Translations under genes and position numbers: made by a program
The notes under the pieces: model-generated
Told to the model about the DNA's origin: nothing
Seen by the model: only the letters and a program-made list of their open reading frames with translations
The model's database searches: none
NCBI GenBank assembly: GCA_035388585.1
Contig: DAOOQE010000005.1
Span: 1 to 63,220, forward strand
DNA: 63,220 nt
Direction of reading: 5' to 3'
Source of the DNA: CAG-492 sp035388585
Lineage (GTDB): Bacteria > Bacillota > Clostridia > TANB77 > CAG-508
In this document: in pieces, positions 8,294-17,140 of the stretch
Numbering within the stretch: position 1 is the stretch's first letter
Layout of the letters: every line of letters starts with the position of its first letter

Positions 8294-8349
8294 ATTAACC
8301 TCCACTTGCTTAACAAAATAGTACATTTAAAATTCATTTTAAAATAAAT

Positions 8350-8778
8350 TTAATTTTTCACTGTGCCTTTTTTTATATCAACTGTATACCATTCTAAAAC
8401 TTTTGTTGTTGATGATTCTCTTACTGAAACAACATATGTTTCATCATTATTTATTGTATCTATAGAAAAATAAACACCTTCACTTCCACCCCATTTTTGT
8501 TTTACTAATTCTTTTGCTTTATCTTCATCTGTTAATGTTTTTGAATCAACAATATCTTCTGGTTTTATTTCGTTTGTATTATTATTTTCTATATCTGTAT
8601 TATTACTAACATTTTGAACATTATTATTTTCTATATTTTCATTTTTTATTGTGTTTTGCATTGATGTTACAATAGTATTTTCTTTTCCTTTATTCATACC
8701 TTGTTTTCCAACATAAATTGATAATGCTAAAATAGCTATCAATATAAATATTAATACAAACTTTGTTCCTTTACTCAT
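8350..8778 (-). CDS. Membrane-anchored protein with PepSY-like C-terminal domain
   Basis: A 142-residue protein with an N-terminal membrane anchor (about 7-24), an Asn/Glu-rich low-complexity linker (35-75) and a C-terminal folded region (about 83-140). The latter has the pattern D..KA..LV...WG....VYF.I....D.TYVVSVR...T...EWY.VDIK.GTV, which resembles a single PepSY-type domain. PepSY domains are thought to bind or inhibit extracellular peptidases, but no such peptidase is adjacent. An AGGAGGTAA site supports the start. It sits between xseA and xseB and is probably co-transcribed with them. Specific function unknown. Confidence 0.7.
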   Translation of the reverse strand: MSKGTKFVLIFILIAILALSIYVGKQGMNKGKENTIVTSMQNTIKNENIENNNVQNVSNNTDIENNNTNEIKPEDIVDSKTLTDEDKAKELVKQKWGGSEGVYFSIDTINNDETYVVSVRESSTTKVLEWYTVDIKKGTVKN

Positions 8779-8790
8779 ATATATTACCTC

Positions 8791-9978
8791 CTATACAATT
8801 TTTGCTTTTGAACATCCATCCACAAATCTTATTTGTATTTCATCATTTTTTTTCAATTCACAAACAGATTTAACTAAATTTCCTTCTTTTGTTGTTATAC
8901 TATATCCTCTCAATAAAGTCTTTAGAGGGCTTAATGCATTAACTTTAGATATTATTTCTGCAAGCTGACTTCTAGAAAGTTTTATCTTATAATTTACTTT
9001 ATTATTAATTTCCCTCAAATAAGCATCAATAATAATATATTTTTCATTTAATTTTTGAAGTGGATCTTTGAAGACTTTTTTTTCCATACATTTTTCATAT
9101 CTTAATCTCATTAATTCTATTTTTCTTAATAGATTTACTTTTAATCTGTTTTCATAATCTTCTAATTTAATTATAATTTGTGATATATTTGGAACAGATA
9201 ATTCTGCTGCAGCTGAAGGAGTTGGTGCTCTTAAATCTGCTACAAAATCTGCTATTGTAAAATCAGTTTCATGACCTACCGCAGATATTATTGGTAACTC
9301 TGAATTATAAATTGCCCTAGCTAGTATTTCCTCATTAAATGTCCACAAATCTTCTAACGAACCTCCACCTCTAGCTAAAATAATTACATCAACCATCTTT
9401 TTTTTATTCATAATACTTATTGCTTCAGCAATTTTATCAGCAGCGCCTGCTCCTTGAACAGGAACAGGCAACAATTGAATATAGACATTTGGATTTCTTC
9501 TAGCAGCTACATTAATTATATCTCTTATTACTGAACCTGTATTTGATGTCAATACTCCAATACATTTTGGAAAATTTGGTATTTGTTTTTTATTTTCTTT
9601 TGAGAATAAACCCTCTTTTTCTAATTTGTTTTTTAATTCTTCATATGCTAAATGAAGACTTCCTATACCATCTTGCTGCATTCCTTTAGAATATATTTGA
9701 AAAACACCGTCTCTTTCATATACAGAAACAGTACCTAAAATTATAACTTTCATTCCATCCTTTGGAATAAATTCTAAATTTGTTGCATATGATTTAAACA
9801 TTATACATTTAACTAATGAATTTTCATCCTTTAATGTAAAATACATATGGCCAGTATAATGATTCTTAAAATTCGAAATTTCACCTTTTACTATAACATT
9901 ATTTAAAAAATCATCTTTGTCAATTTTACTTTTTAAATATAAATTTAAGTCTGTTACTGTTATTGGATTATACTCCAT
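8791..9978 (-). CDS. xseA: Exodeoxyribonuclease VII large subunit
   Basis: A 395-residue catalytic subunit of exonuclease VII. The N-terminal OB-fold (ITVTDLN.Y.K and VKGEISNFK..Y.GH.YFTLKD) binds single-stranded DNA; the catalytic core contains the conserved GVLTS.TG....DI, ARGGGS.EDLW.FN and SAVGHETD..I.D..AD motifs; the C-terminal part is coiled coil ending in a short Exo VII tail. The ATG at 9978 lies 6 bases behind an AAAGGA site that overlaps the earlier in-frame ATG. It follows nusB by 72 bases, the common clostridial order nusB-xseA-xseB. Confidence 0.96.
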   Translation of the reverse strand: MEYNPITVTDLNLYLKSKIDKDDFLNNVIVKGEISNFKNHYTGHMYFTLKDENSLVKCIMFKSYATNLEFIPKDGMKVIILGTVSVYERDGVFQIYSKGMQQDGIGSLHLAYEELKNKLEKEGLFSKENKKQIPNFPKCIGVLTSNTGSVIRDIINVAARRNPNVYIQLLPVPVQGAGAADKIAEAISIMNKKKMVDVIILARGGGSLEDLWTFNEEILARAIYNSELPIISAVGHETDFTIADFVADLRAPTPSAAAELSVPNISQIIIKLEDYENRLKVNLLRKIELMRLRYEKCMEKKVFKDPLQKLNEKYIIIDAYLREINNKVNYKIKLSRSQLAEIISKVNALSPLKTLLRGYSITTKEGNLVKSVCELKKNDEIQIRFVDGCSKAKIV

Positions 9979-10050
9979 AGCCCGTCCTTTCATTTATAAT
10001 ATTATATGTATCATTTAGCAATTTATAATTGATTATATATATATTAATTT

Positions 10051-10452
10051 CTAAATTATTTCTTTAACAACACTAGCTAAAACACCATTTATAAAAGATG
10101 CTGACGAATCCTCTCCATAAATTTTAGCTAATTCTACAACTTCGTTTATAACCACTTTAAATGGAATTTTTTTATATATAATTTCGTAAATAGCAAGTTT
10201 TAATAATGCATTATCAACTTTTGAAATTCTGTTTATTTTCCAATCTGATTTTAAATTCTTAGTAATAAAACTAACAATTTGTTCACTATTAGTTATTATA
10301 CCTACTATTTCTTCTCTTATTTCTTGTTTTGCTTTTTCTTGAACATCATTCTCATTAAAGAATAATTCTATAGCTTCTTCTCCTTCGTCTTTTTGAACTT
10401 CTAAACTGTATAATATTTTAAATGTTGTTTCTCTTATTGCTGATTTATTCAT
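10051..10452 (-). CDS. nusB: Transcription antitermination factor NusB
   Basis: A 133-residue all-helical RNA-binding protein that, with NusE (S10), assembles on boxA to prevent premature termination in rRNA operons. The family signature is clear: AIRE..FKILYSLE near the N-terminus, LKSDWKINRISKVDNALLKLAIYEI in the middle (about 78-100) and INEVVELAKIYGED.S..FINGVL near the C-terminus. The ATG at 10452 is preferred because AAAGGTGA overlaps the earlier GTG. It lies between the AmaP/DUF2273 pair and xseA on the same strand. Confidence 0.95.
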   Translation of the reverse strand: MNKSAIRETTFKILYSLEVQKDEGEEAIELFFNENDVQEKAKQEIREEIVGIITNSEQIVSFITKNLKSDWKINRISKVDNALLKLAIYEIIYKKIPFKVVINEVVELAKIYGEDSSASFINGVLASVVKEII

Positions 10453-10495
10453 ATATTTATTCACCTTTCTAATTGTTTCGTAACATCAAAATATT

Positions 10496-10699
10496 CTATA
10501 ATTTATCTATAAAATCTTTTGCTTTATCTTTTGCTTCCTGCTTATTATGTTGTATGTAATTCCCTATATATGCTCCGATCCCAATTAAAACTAGAGCTAT
10601 AACTATTCTATATAGTCCTGTACAGCTTAAAATTAATGCTATTATTCCACCAATTATTGCTCCACCATATTGGATAAAAAATTTTTTTAAATCTTCCAT
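10496..10699 (-). CDS. DUF2273 small membrane protein
   Basis: A 67-residue protein with two membrane helices (about 11-27 and 30-48) and a charged tail. Its sequence (YGGAIIGGIIALIL, then YIGNYI) and its place between AmaP and NusB match the DUF2273 family that accompanies Asp23/AmaP genes in Firmicutes. It probably takes part in the same envelope-stress assembly; no biochemical role is known. An AAGGGGG site lies just before the ATG, and only 15 bases separate it from amaP. Confidence 0.85.
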   Translation of the reverse strand: MEDLKKFFIQYGGAIIGGIIALILSCTGLYRIVIALVLIGIGAYIGNYIQHNKQEAKDKAKDFIDKL

Positions 10700-10714
10700 A
10701 CGTATGCCCCCTTG

Positions 10715-11359
10715 TTATTTTGATTTTTCAGTTTGTGATATATTATTTGTTTCATAATTTTCTTTCGACTTATTATATTTTTCTACTTGTGGTGATTCTA
10801 ATCTTTTAATATTGTCTTTTTTACTTATTTCTATATTTTTTACTTTGATATTTATTTGTTTAACATCTAGATCTGATGTTCTTTTTATTGTTTCTTTTAC
10901 TTGAGATTGTATATTTGCAGATAAATCTTTTATAATAGCATTTTCTTTTACTAGTAATGTAACATTAATTGTTATTGTATTTTCTTTATCTAATGTAACT
11001 TTAGTTTGAACCTCAGTCGCACCTTCAAATTTTTTTGTAACACTATTCACTAGATTTTCAATTGTATCTTTAGCGATTATCAATTTACCATCTTCATTTT
11101 CTAACAATACACCTGTTCTATAATCTTCTTTACTAGTACTGTTTGAACTAAAAAATATACATTTTATAGCTAAAATGATACATATAGACGAAATCAATAA
11201 TATTGTGTTATATACTGTACTATTATTAAGTATATTAAATATAACTTCATTAATAAAATCTATACTTGCCCACCCCAAAACTAATAAAACACTAAAAATT
11301 GATGCAATTAGTATTATAATTGAAAAAACAATCACTATAATTCTTTCTAATATCTTCAT
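10715..11359 (-). CDS. amaP: Alkaline shock response membrane anchor protein AmaP
   Basis: A 214-residue protein with two N-terminal membrane helices (about 7-30 and 50-70) followed by a cytoplasmic Asp23-like domain (about 85-175: G.L.I....IE.LV, then the VQTKV.L and V..ETI.RTSDLDVKQINIKV blocks) and a charged tail. In Staphylococcus aureus AmaP anchors Asp23 at the membrane. The order asp23-amaP-DUF2273 supports that pairing here. A terminator-like hairpin separates asp23 from amaP, so the anchor may be made in lower amount than Asp23. Confidence 0.88.
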   Translation of the reverse strand: MKILERIIVIVFSIIILIASIFSVLLVLGWASIDFINEVIFNILNNSTVYNTILLISSICIILAIKCIFFSSNSTSKEDYRTGVLLENEDGKLIIAKDTIENLVNSVTKKFEGATEVQTKVTLDKENTITINVTLLVKENAIIKDLSANIQSQVKETIKRTSDLDVKQINIKVKNIEISKKDNIKRLESPQVEKYNKSKENYETNNISQTEKSK

Positions 11360-11454
11360 TATATTATTCTTCCCTTCATCATTTATATTCTTCTGCTTTT
11401 TGATATTTAAAATTTAAATTTTTTGACAATTTATTTTTAAAATTCAAGCCTAAT

Positions 11455-11483
11455 CCTATAAAAAGCACGGTTATTCCGTGCTT
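11455..11483 (-). terminator. Terminator or attenuator between asp23 and amaP
   Basis: On the minus strand an 8-bp perfect stem AAGCACGG/CCGTGCTT (11476-11483 with 11463-11470) with a 5-base loop is followed by a short U run. It lies 7 bases past the asp23 stop and inside the asp23-amaP cluster, so it likely allows partial read-through. Confidence 0.7.
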
Positions 11484-11489
11484 ATTTGG

Positions 11490-11906
11490 TTATTTTTTTT
11501 CTGTCTCTTGTTTATTTTCTTCTGAAATATTAGCATTAACACCTTGAACATGAATATTAACTTCTAATACTCTTAAACCTGTCATTGCCTCAACTGATTT
11601 TTTTACTCTGTTTTGTATTTCAAATGCTATATCAGGTATTCTTGTTCCGTATTCTACTATAATATTTACATCTATTTTTGTTTCTTTTTCTCCTACTTCA
11701 ACTTTAATACCTTTTGCTAAATTTTTTTTACCACTTAAAACTTCTGATATTCCACCTGCAAAACCTCCTGCCATATTGCAAACACCTGGAACCTCTGACA
11801 CTGCTATACCAGCAATTACTGCAACTACATCATCTGCTATTTTTATATTGTGAGAAGTATTGTTTGTTTCTTCTATTACCACTAATTCATTTTCTTTATC
11901 ATCCAT
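11490..11906 (-). CDS. Asp23/Gls24 family envelope stress protein
   Basis: A 138-residue cytoplasmic protein with the Asp23 core: IADDVVAVIAGIAVSEVPGV, then GGF....LSG....KGIKVEVGE and a C-terminal NIIVEYGTRIPDIA....NRVK..VE.MTGL.V. The family forms filaments or sheets beneath the membrane, held by AmaP, and is linked to cell-envelope homeostasis. Its own strong promoter (11955-11983) and following terminator suggest it is the most abundant product of the cluster. An AAGGAGG site precedes the ATG. In sporulating Clostridia the spoIIIA operon commonly lies just upstream of this gene; here the SipW-type operon does. Confidence 0.92.
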   Translation of the reverse strand: MDDKENELVVIEETNNTSHNIKIADDVVAVIAGIAVSEVPGVCNMAGGFAGGISEVLSGKKNLAKGIKVEVGEKETKIDVNIIVEYGTRIPDIAFEIQNRVKKSVEAMTGLRVLEVNIHVQGVNANISEENKQETEKK

Positions 11907-11954
11907 AATAAAACCTCCTTATATAGTTTAGTATGTTTAATTTTTAATAAACTA

Positions 11955-11983
11955 ATTATACCAATTTTTCCCAAATAATACAA
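11955..11983 (-). promoter_or_regulatory. Promoter of asp23
   Basis: Minus strand: TTGTAT (11978-11983), 17-base spacer ending in TGG, TATAAT (11955-11960), an extended -10. It lies just outside the end of the signal peptidase gene. Confidence 0.8.
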
Positions 11984-11998
11984 CTATTTTTAGTATTT

Positions 11999-13183
11999 TT
12001 ATTCTATTATTTCAATCAAAGACTCTTTACCAAGAACTTTTTCATAAAATAATACTGATGGATAACCCAAGTATGGAATATTTCCAATAACTATTCCTAA
12101 AACATCATCCTGACTAACTTTTGATGGATCGATTGTTAAATTATTATCACCTTTTGTGGTATACAAAAATTTACCTACTTCATCTTTTTCTATAAACACA
12201 ACCCTATGAATAATTATTCCTTTTTTTGATTTAAACTCAATTATATCTCCTTCCTTTATGTTTTCGAATTTTCCATTTATTTTTTTTGATAATAAAACAT
12301 AACCTCTTGAAAAAATAGGTTTCATACTATTAGACATAACTGCTACTGGTTTTACTGGAAAAATACCTGCAATAAATCCAACTAATAAAAGTAATATTAT
12401 CATAATTGGTATAATACTTTTCGGATTCTCATTTCTTAATTCTCTTCTAGTCATTCTTTTTGTTTTAGCAGTATGCTCATATTTATTATAAAATATCAAT
12501 GCAATAACTAATATAAGATTAGAGACTGTTAATAAAAACCAATCCATATTTGGAAATACTGGAATAACCACTTCAGCTATTTTAACTGGAATAATATATG
12601 CATAAATCAATTGAAATCCACCTGTTTTTCCTAAATAAGTACATAATCCACTTATTGCAATTCCTGTTATTACTGTTTCAAATATATACTTAAATACTAA
12701 TTCTGAATTTACCAAATAAAGAATTTTATTTATATCCATATTTATAATAAAAAAAATTATAGTAACCAATATATAAATGATTAATCTTTTCTGATTATTA
12801 ATCATTTTTGCTCTTATATATTCTTGAATTAAAGATAGTCCTACAACAAAAACAATATTTTCTATTAATTTTGAAAACACTCTTGAATAAGGATTTGTTT
12901 TAAAACCTAGAATTAAGCCTACCAGAAAATACAAAATATAATAAATAAGAATAATTATTAATGTAATCTTGATTTTTTCAGATTTAGCCTTAAATTTCCC
13001 ATGCTCAGTCGATAACTGTGTGGAAACTACGAACAAGCCCACCCATACAAGTAAGCTTGTTATTCTAGCATATTCTCTAAAATAATTAGGAATTACTAAT
13101 AGAGCAACAACTAAAGAACCAGTTATAAATATAAACAATAACAAAAAATATATTATTACTATACGATTGTTATCTTTTTCCAT
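11999..13183 (-). CDS. Polytopic SipW-type (S26B) signal peptidase I
   Basis: A 394-residue protein. The first 240 residues carry about eight membrane helices and match no family I can name; a ninth helix (about 256-276) leads into a C-terminal signal peptidase domain. The catalytic serine is S286 in SNSMKP, the partner is His (H326 in IIHRV) instead of Lys, and the box TKGDNN is at 343-348. Ser-His marks the SipW/ER/archaeal subtype, which processes TasA- and camelysin-like proteins. It is last in an operon with three surface proteins, two of which have related signal regions, so they are its likely substrates. Ordinary SipW has only two or so helices. Confidence 0.88.
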   Translation of the reverse strand: MEKDNNRIVIIYFLLLFIFITGSLVVALLVIPNYFREYARITSLLVWVGLFVVSTQLSTEHGKFKAKSEKIKITLIIILIYYILYFLVGLILGFKTNPYSRVFSKLIENIVFVVGLSLIQEYIRAKMINNQKRLIIYILVTIIFFIINMDINKILYLVNSELVFKYIFETVITGIAISGLCTYLGKTGGFQLIYAYIIPVKIAEVVIPVFPNMDWFLLTVSNLILVIALIFYNKYEHTAKTKRMTRRELRNENPKSIIPIMIILLLLVGFIAGIFPVKPVAVMSNSMKPIFSRGYVLLSKKINGKFENIKEGDIIEFKSKKGIIIHRVVFIEKDEVGKFLYTTKGDNNLTIDPSKVSQDDVLGIVIGNIPYLGYPSVLFYEKVLGKESLIEIIE

Positions 13184-13229
13184 ATTTTTACTCCTATTTT
13201 ATTTAATAATATATTAATGAAACACTATT

Positions 13230-14288
13230 TTAATTATATTTATTAATACTATCTCTTCCACTAATTATATATCTGTATACCATATTATCAAACAAAATTA
13301 CAAACTCACCTTCTTGTCCAGGAATTGTTTCATAAAACAATATTGGCATTCTTATTTCTTCTTCGATATCTAATAATTGATCAAAATTTTTAACATCTAT
13401 TATTTTCATATAATCTGTTTCTACCGGACTAACTACTTCAGCAACAATATCACCATAATTTTTTAATATTCTATTTAGTGCTACTTGATAATCATTTTTA
13501 ACATTCATTTTCATTTCTTTTCTAATAAAATATAAAATCATTATTAAAGATCCACTTATAATTGTTGAACCAATTATTACAGATTTTTTATTAACTATCC
13601 CTTGAATATTTATATTTTTAACATAAGTTTCTGTTTCATTTTTTTGATAATTTTCTTCTACAGTGAAAACATCTGTAAGTAGTGGTATTCGCAAATTAAT
13701 AAAAGATTCTTTTTGATTTTTATCTTCAATATTTCCTGTTTGTATATCATAATTAAGAATCAATTTTAATTCCATATAGGCTTCTAATGGCAAATTATAT
13801 GTTGCCATAAAAGCTTTTGATTGATTTCTATAATCTTGATAATTTATTTCTATAGTATCTTCTATATTAAATGAATTTTGATTTATTAATGTTAATGTAT
13901 CAGAACTTTTTAAGAAATAGTCTTTTGACCAAAGTATATTATCTCCTGAATTTGAAGTGCTAGCGTATTTAATAACTACAGTATTTATTATTTTATAATT
14001 ATATACAATATCACTATTTTTATTTATATAATAATTAACTTTGAAATCTATATTCATATTTTTAACCAATTCTGATATATATGTCCTATTTTGTTCTAAT
14101 ACCAAATTCTCATAAAAATTATTTTTATTAATTTCTATATTATAATTTGCTAATTTATTTAAATTATATGTATATAAGTACTCATTTTGGGTAACAGATG
14201 GTGTAAAAGACGAATAAACGAACATAATCCCTATTATTAATAGGGTTGTTGAAAAAACTATATATTTTATAAATCTGTTTTTTCTCAT
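13230..14288 (-). CDS. DUF5305 membrane protein
   Basis: A 352-residue protein with an N-terminal membrane helix (about 8-27), a large extracellular beta-rich region (about 30-245), a second helix (about 253-272) and a cytoplasmic domain. The end (YGDIVAEV, then a VKNFDQLLDIEEEIRMPILF stretch and a final FDNMVYRYII) matches what I know of DUF5305, a family found beside S26B signal peptidases in archaea and Clostridia. Its role is not established; a chaperone or scaffold for the exported fibre proteins would fit. The ATG at 14288 follows AAAGGTGAG; an earlier in-frame start lacks such a site. Confidence 0.85.
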   Translation of the reverse strand: MRKNRFIKYIVFSTTLLIIGIMFVYSSFTPSVTQNEYLYTYNLNKLANYNIEINKNNFYENLVLEQNRTYISELVKNMNIDFKVNYYINKNSDIVYNYKIINTVVIKYASTSNSGDNILWSKDYFLKSSDTLTLINQNSFNIEDTIEINYQDYRNQSKAFMATYNLPLEAYMELKLILNYDIQTGNIEDKNQKESFINLRIPLLTDVFTVEENYQKNETETYVKNINIQGIVNKKSVIIGSTIISGSLIMILYFIRKEMKMNVKNDYQVALNRILKNYGDIVAEVVSPVETDYMKIIDVKNFDQLLDIEEEIRMPILFYETIPGQEGEFVILFDNMVYRYIISGRDSINKYN

Positions 14289-14338
14289 GTTCTCACCTTT
14301 TCTTTTGTTATTATTTTTACAATTTATATTTAACAAGA

Positions 14339-15418
14339 TTATGGATTAATATTTATTGGTACTGGTATATAATTTGTTGCTGGGACAATAAGTATCATTC
14401 CTATCTCTGTATTTGTAGCTCCAGGAGCTATATTCGTACCATTTCTAACAAGATGATATGTTGTTCCTGATGTATTCGTAACATTAACATTCCAACCACT
14501 ATTATATGATGATCCTGCTGGTAAAACAATGTCACAATACCAACCAGTAACTATGGAATCCGAAATATTTTTAACTCTTACCTGGTATTGAACATTATAA
14601 AAAGAACCACTTGCTGGCCAAGAATTACCTGCTAAAACAAATTCTATTTCCAAATTTGATGTTTGAACTATTGTCGGATTAACCGTTACAACACAAGTAT
14701 CCATTAAATTACCACATGTTGCAGTTATAGTACAAGTTCCAGGAGAATTAGATGTTACAATTCCAGTACTTGAATCAACTGTTGCCACATAATTATTACT
14801 ACTAGACCAAGTTACTGTTCCTGTTCCATTATACGGTTCAAATATAATTGATAAACTATTATTTTGATTAGGAAACATTTGTATATTTGATTCAGTTATA
14901 CTAATTCCTGTTGCCGGAACAGTCTGCCCACTAAGATTCATTTGTATACCATTAAATTGAAGATAATTTATTTCATAATCTGTATTGGAAGTTGTAAATT
15001 CCAAAAATACTGCCAAGGTATTTCCAGGAGTAATTACTGAATTGTATTCATTATTTATTATTTTAACTATACCATTGGAAATAGTTGCAATACCATTACT
15101 AATTGAAGTCACATTAGAATCTGTGGGTATATTCATTAAAATCTGCCAACCCTGTATGTTTGATAAAGAATTATTTTTAATTTCCAAATTATATTGATAA
15201 TATTTTATTGACCCTGTAACCCAACTTGCCTGAATACTTGGCTCAACTATTCCAACACCCGAGTACTGATTTGGTTTAGGAATAGTTGCTTTCCCACTAA
15301 TAACAAATTGTCTAGAATATAATGAATATACAGTTGTTAAAAATATAAGCAAAACAAATAAAACAAAAAAAATTGTTTTATTTGCAGATTTTTTTTTTCT
15401 TCTAATGATTTTTCTCAT
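14339..15418 (-). CDS. Exported CBM2-like/Big_2 adhesin-like protein
   Basis: A 359-residue exported protein. After a very basic start and a hydrophobic stretch (15-32) comes YSRQFVISGKA, matching in form the AFSTMLTIDGTA region of its operon partner and implying the same signal peptidase. Residues about 60-165 and 253-348 look like two CBM2-like beta-sandwiches (G.W.I..NIP and TGWYCDIVLPAG), with a Big_2 Ig-like domain between (168-248: VTWSS.N..VATVDSSTGIVT). Two cysteines in Big_2 (C229, C235) and one nearby (C242) are unusual for such domains. It probably binds a polysaccharide or forms part of a surface layer. The ATG at 15418 follows GGGAGAA. Confidence 0.82.
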   Translation of the reverse strand: MRKIIRRKKKSANKTIFFVLFVLLIFLTTVYSLYSRQFVISGKATIPKPNQYSGVGIVEPSIQASWVTGSIKYYQYNLEIKNNSLSNIQGWQILMNIPTDSNVTSISNGIATISNGIVKIINNEYNSVITPGNTLAVFLEFTTSNTDYEINYLQFNGIQMNLSGQTVPATGISITESNIQMFPNQNNSLSIIFEPYNGTGTVTWSSSNNYVATVDSSTGIVTSNSPGTCTITATCGNLMDTCVVTVNPTIVQTSNLEIEFVLAGNSWPASGSFYNVQYQVRVKNISDSIVTGWYCDIVLPAGSSYNSGWNVNVTNTSGTTYHLVRNGTNIAPGATNTEIGMILIVPATNYIPVPININP

Positions 15419-15535
15419 TGAATATTCTCCCAATTAATGATAATAATATTTTAGAAATATGCCATATAAATTTAAAAGTACCATTAACTAATAATATTAT
15501 ATTATAACAGTACTTTAATTCTTAAAATTTTTTAA

Positions 15536-16060
15536 TTATGTATTTTGTATATAATTTAATGTTATACTAACAGTTTTAGATGTTGTTAAAGGTACTGTTG
15601 TATCTCCTGCATCCCATGTTGTTGTAACTGTGTAAACTTTAGTTGCTCCAGCTTCCAAAGTATCACCTTGTACAGCATCAAAAGCAAAAGTAACACCTGT
15701 AGGCTCTGCTGCATTTGCAGTTGCTAAGGTTCCACCAATTTCATCTAGAATAGCTGGAACTGTTCCATTATTATGAACTTCTATTTCATATGTTGCACTT
15801 GCACCTGGATAAGCTAAATTCACCTGAAATGTGGCTGTTATGTTATCTGCCTCAACTCTTGGATAACCATTTACACTTGTAGCACCAACTAAAGTTCCTG
15901 GTGTTATACTATTTATATGTATATCCCATGATGATGTGATATTAGCTGTACCATCAATTGTTAACATTGTTGAAAATGCAGCATATCCAACTGCCATACC
16001 TAATACTAATATAATTAAAATTACTAGTATAATATTTTTTTTCTTATTTGTTTTTTTCAT
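15536..16060 (-). CDS. TasA/camelysin-like secreted protein with SipW-type signal
   Basis: A 174-residue protein with a Lys-rich start, a hydrophobic core (9-25) and the region GYAAFSTMLTIDGTA (25-39), typical of SipW-dependent signals. The mature part is an all-beta, Thr/Ala/Gly/Asp-rich domain without cysteines (about 40-173), similar in layout to TasA and camelysin matrix proteins; the match is by pattern, not by alignment. It is the first gene of the surface operon, with the best ribosome-binding site (GAGGAGGT) and a strong promoter, so it should be its most abundant product. Likely a fibre or matrix subunit. Confidence 0.8.
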   Translation of the reverse strand: MKKTNKKKNIILVILIILVLGMAVGYAAFSTMLTIDGTANITSSWDIHINSITPGTLVGATSVNGYPRVEADNITATFQVNLAYPGASATYEIEVHNNGTVPAILDEIGGTLATANAAEPTGVTFAFDAVQGDTLEAGATKVYTVTTTWDAGDTTVPLTTSKTVSITLNYIQNT

Positions 16061-16093
16061 ATTTTACCTCCTCTTTGGTATTTTAATAAATTA

Positions 16094-16121
16094 ATTATAC
16101 CATACGTAAAATATAATTCAA
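16094..16121 (-). promoter_or_regulatory. Promoter of the surface (TasA-like/SipW) operon
   Basis: Minus strand: TTGAAT (16116-16121), 16-base spacer ending in TGG, TATAAT (16094-16099), an extended -10. The predicted start is about 30 bases before the ATG of the TasA-like gene. Confidence 0.78.
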
Positions 16122-16174
16122 CACATTTGTTCTGTTTGTAATAAATTTATAATATTAACGTAATAAATTTGTAA

Positions 16175-17128
16175 TTATTCAAATCTTTCGCCAATTGAAA
16201 TTTTTGCACCTCTTAAAAATTCCAAAATATTCATTCTCTTTGAGTTTTCTGGTTGAATTTCCAATACTTCTATAATTCCATCCTTTGTCTTAATATATAA
16301 TCCTTTTTTTCCATTTACATATATTACTGTTCCAGGAGAATATATTTCATTAATTTCTTCTTCAAAATCGTCTTTAATGTTTATCTTCCATAATTTTAAT
16401 TTTTTTCCATTTAATGTCGAATAAATACCCATTATTGGATCAAGACCTCTTGATAGATTAAATATTTGCGTGCTTGTTTGATTATTCCAATCAATTTTAG
16501 AAATTTGTTTATCTAGCATAGGAGCCAGAGAAAATTCTTGGCCTTGTTTTATTCTTGGAGCATCGCCATTTTCTATCTTTTCCAAAGTCTCTACTAAAAG
16601 CTCTCCTCCAATTTTTGAAAGCTTATTCCATAATTCTCCAGTTGTTTCATATTTTCCAATTTCAATTTCTTTTTTAAGTATAATATCTCCTGTGTCCATA
16701 TTTTCATCCATATACATTGTTGTTATTCCTGTTATTTTATCTCCATTAATTACAGCCCATTGAATAGGCGCTGCTCCTCTATACTTTGGAAGAAGTGATC
16801 CATGTACATTAATACATCCCAATTTTGGTATGTCTAATATTTGTTTAGGAAGAATTTTTCCATATGCTACAACACAAATAACATCTGGTTTCAATTGTTC
16901 TATAATATTAATTATTTCATTATTATTTTTAATTTTTGTGGGTTGATATACTTTAATCCCCTTTGATTTAGCATATTTTTTAACTGGATTTTCTATAAGT
17001 TTTAGACCTCTACCTTGTTGTTTATCTTCTTTAGTAATTACAGCTAAAATATTATGTCCTTTTTCATAAATGGATTCTAACGATTCTTTTGCAAAATCAG
17101 GAGTTCCCATAAATACTATATTTAACAT
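16175..17128 (-). CDS. fmt: Methionyl-tRNA formyltransferase
   Basis: A 317-residue enzyme that formylates initiator Met-tRNA using 10-formyl-THF. The N-terminal domain shows FMGTPDFA (6-13), the catalytic NVHGSLLPKYRGAAPIQWA block with N108/H110, and the Asp of MDTGDI; the C-terminal OB-like domain covers about 205-310. It is 12 bases from def, the deformylase that removes the same formyl group, in the usual Firmicutes order priA-def-fmt. An AGGAGGAAAG site supports the start. Confidence 0.97.
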   Translation of the reverse strand: MLNIVFMGTPDFAKESLESIYEKGHNILAVITKEDKQQGRGLKLIENPVKKYAKSKGIKVYQPTKIKNNNEIINIIEQLKPDVICVVAYGKILPKQILDIPKLGCINVHGSLLPKYRGAAPIQWAVINGDKITGITTMYMDENMDTGDIILKKEIEIGKYETTGELWNKLSKIGGELLVETLEKIENGDAPRIKQGQEFSLAPMLDKQISKIDWNNQTSTQIFNLSRGLDPIMGIYSTLNGKKLKLWKINIKDDFEEEINEIYSPGTVIYVNGKKGLYIKTKDGIIEVLEIQPENSKRMNILEFLRGAKISIGERFE

Positions 17129-17140
17129 AGCTTTCCTCCT

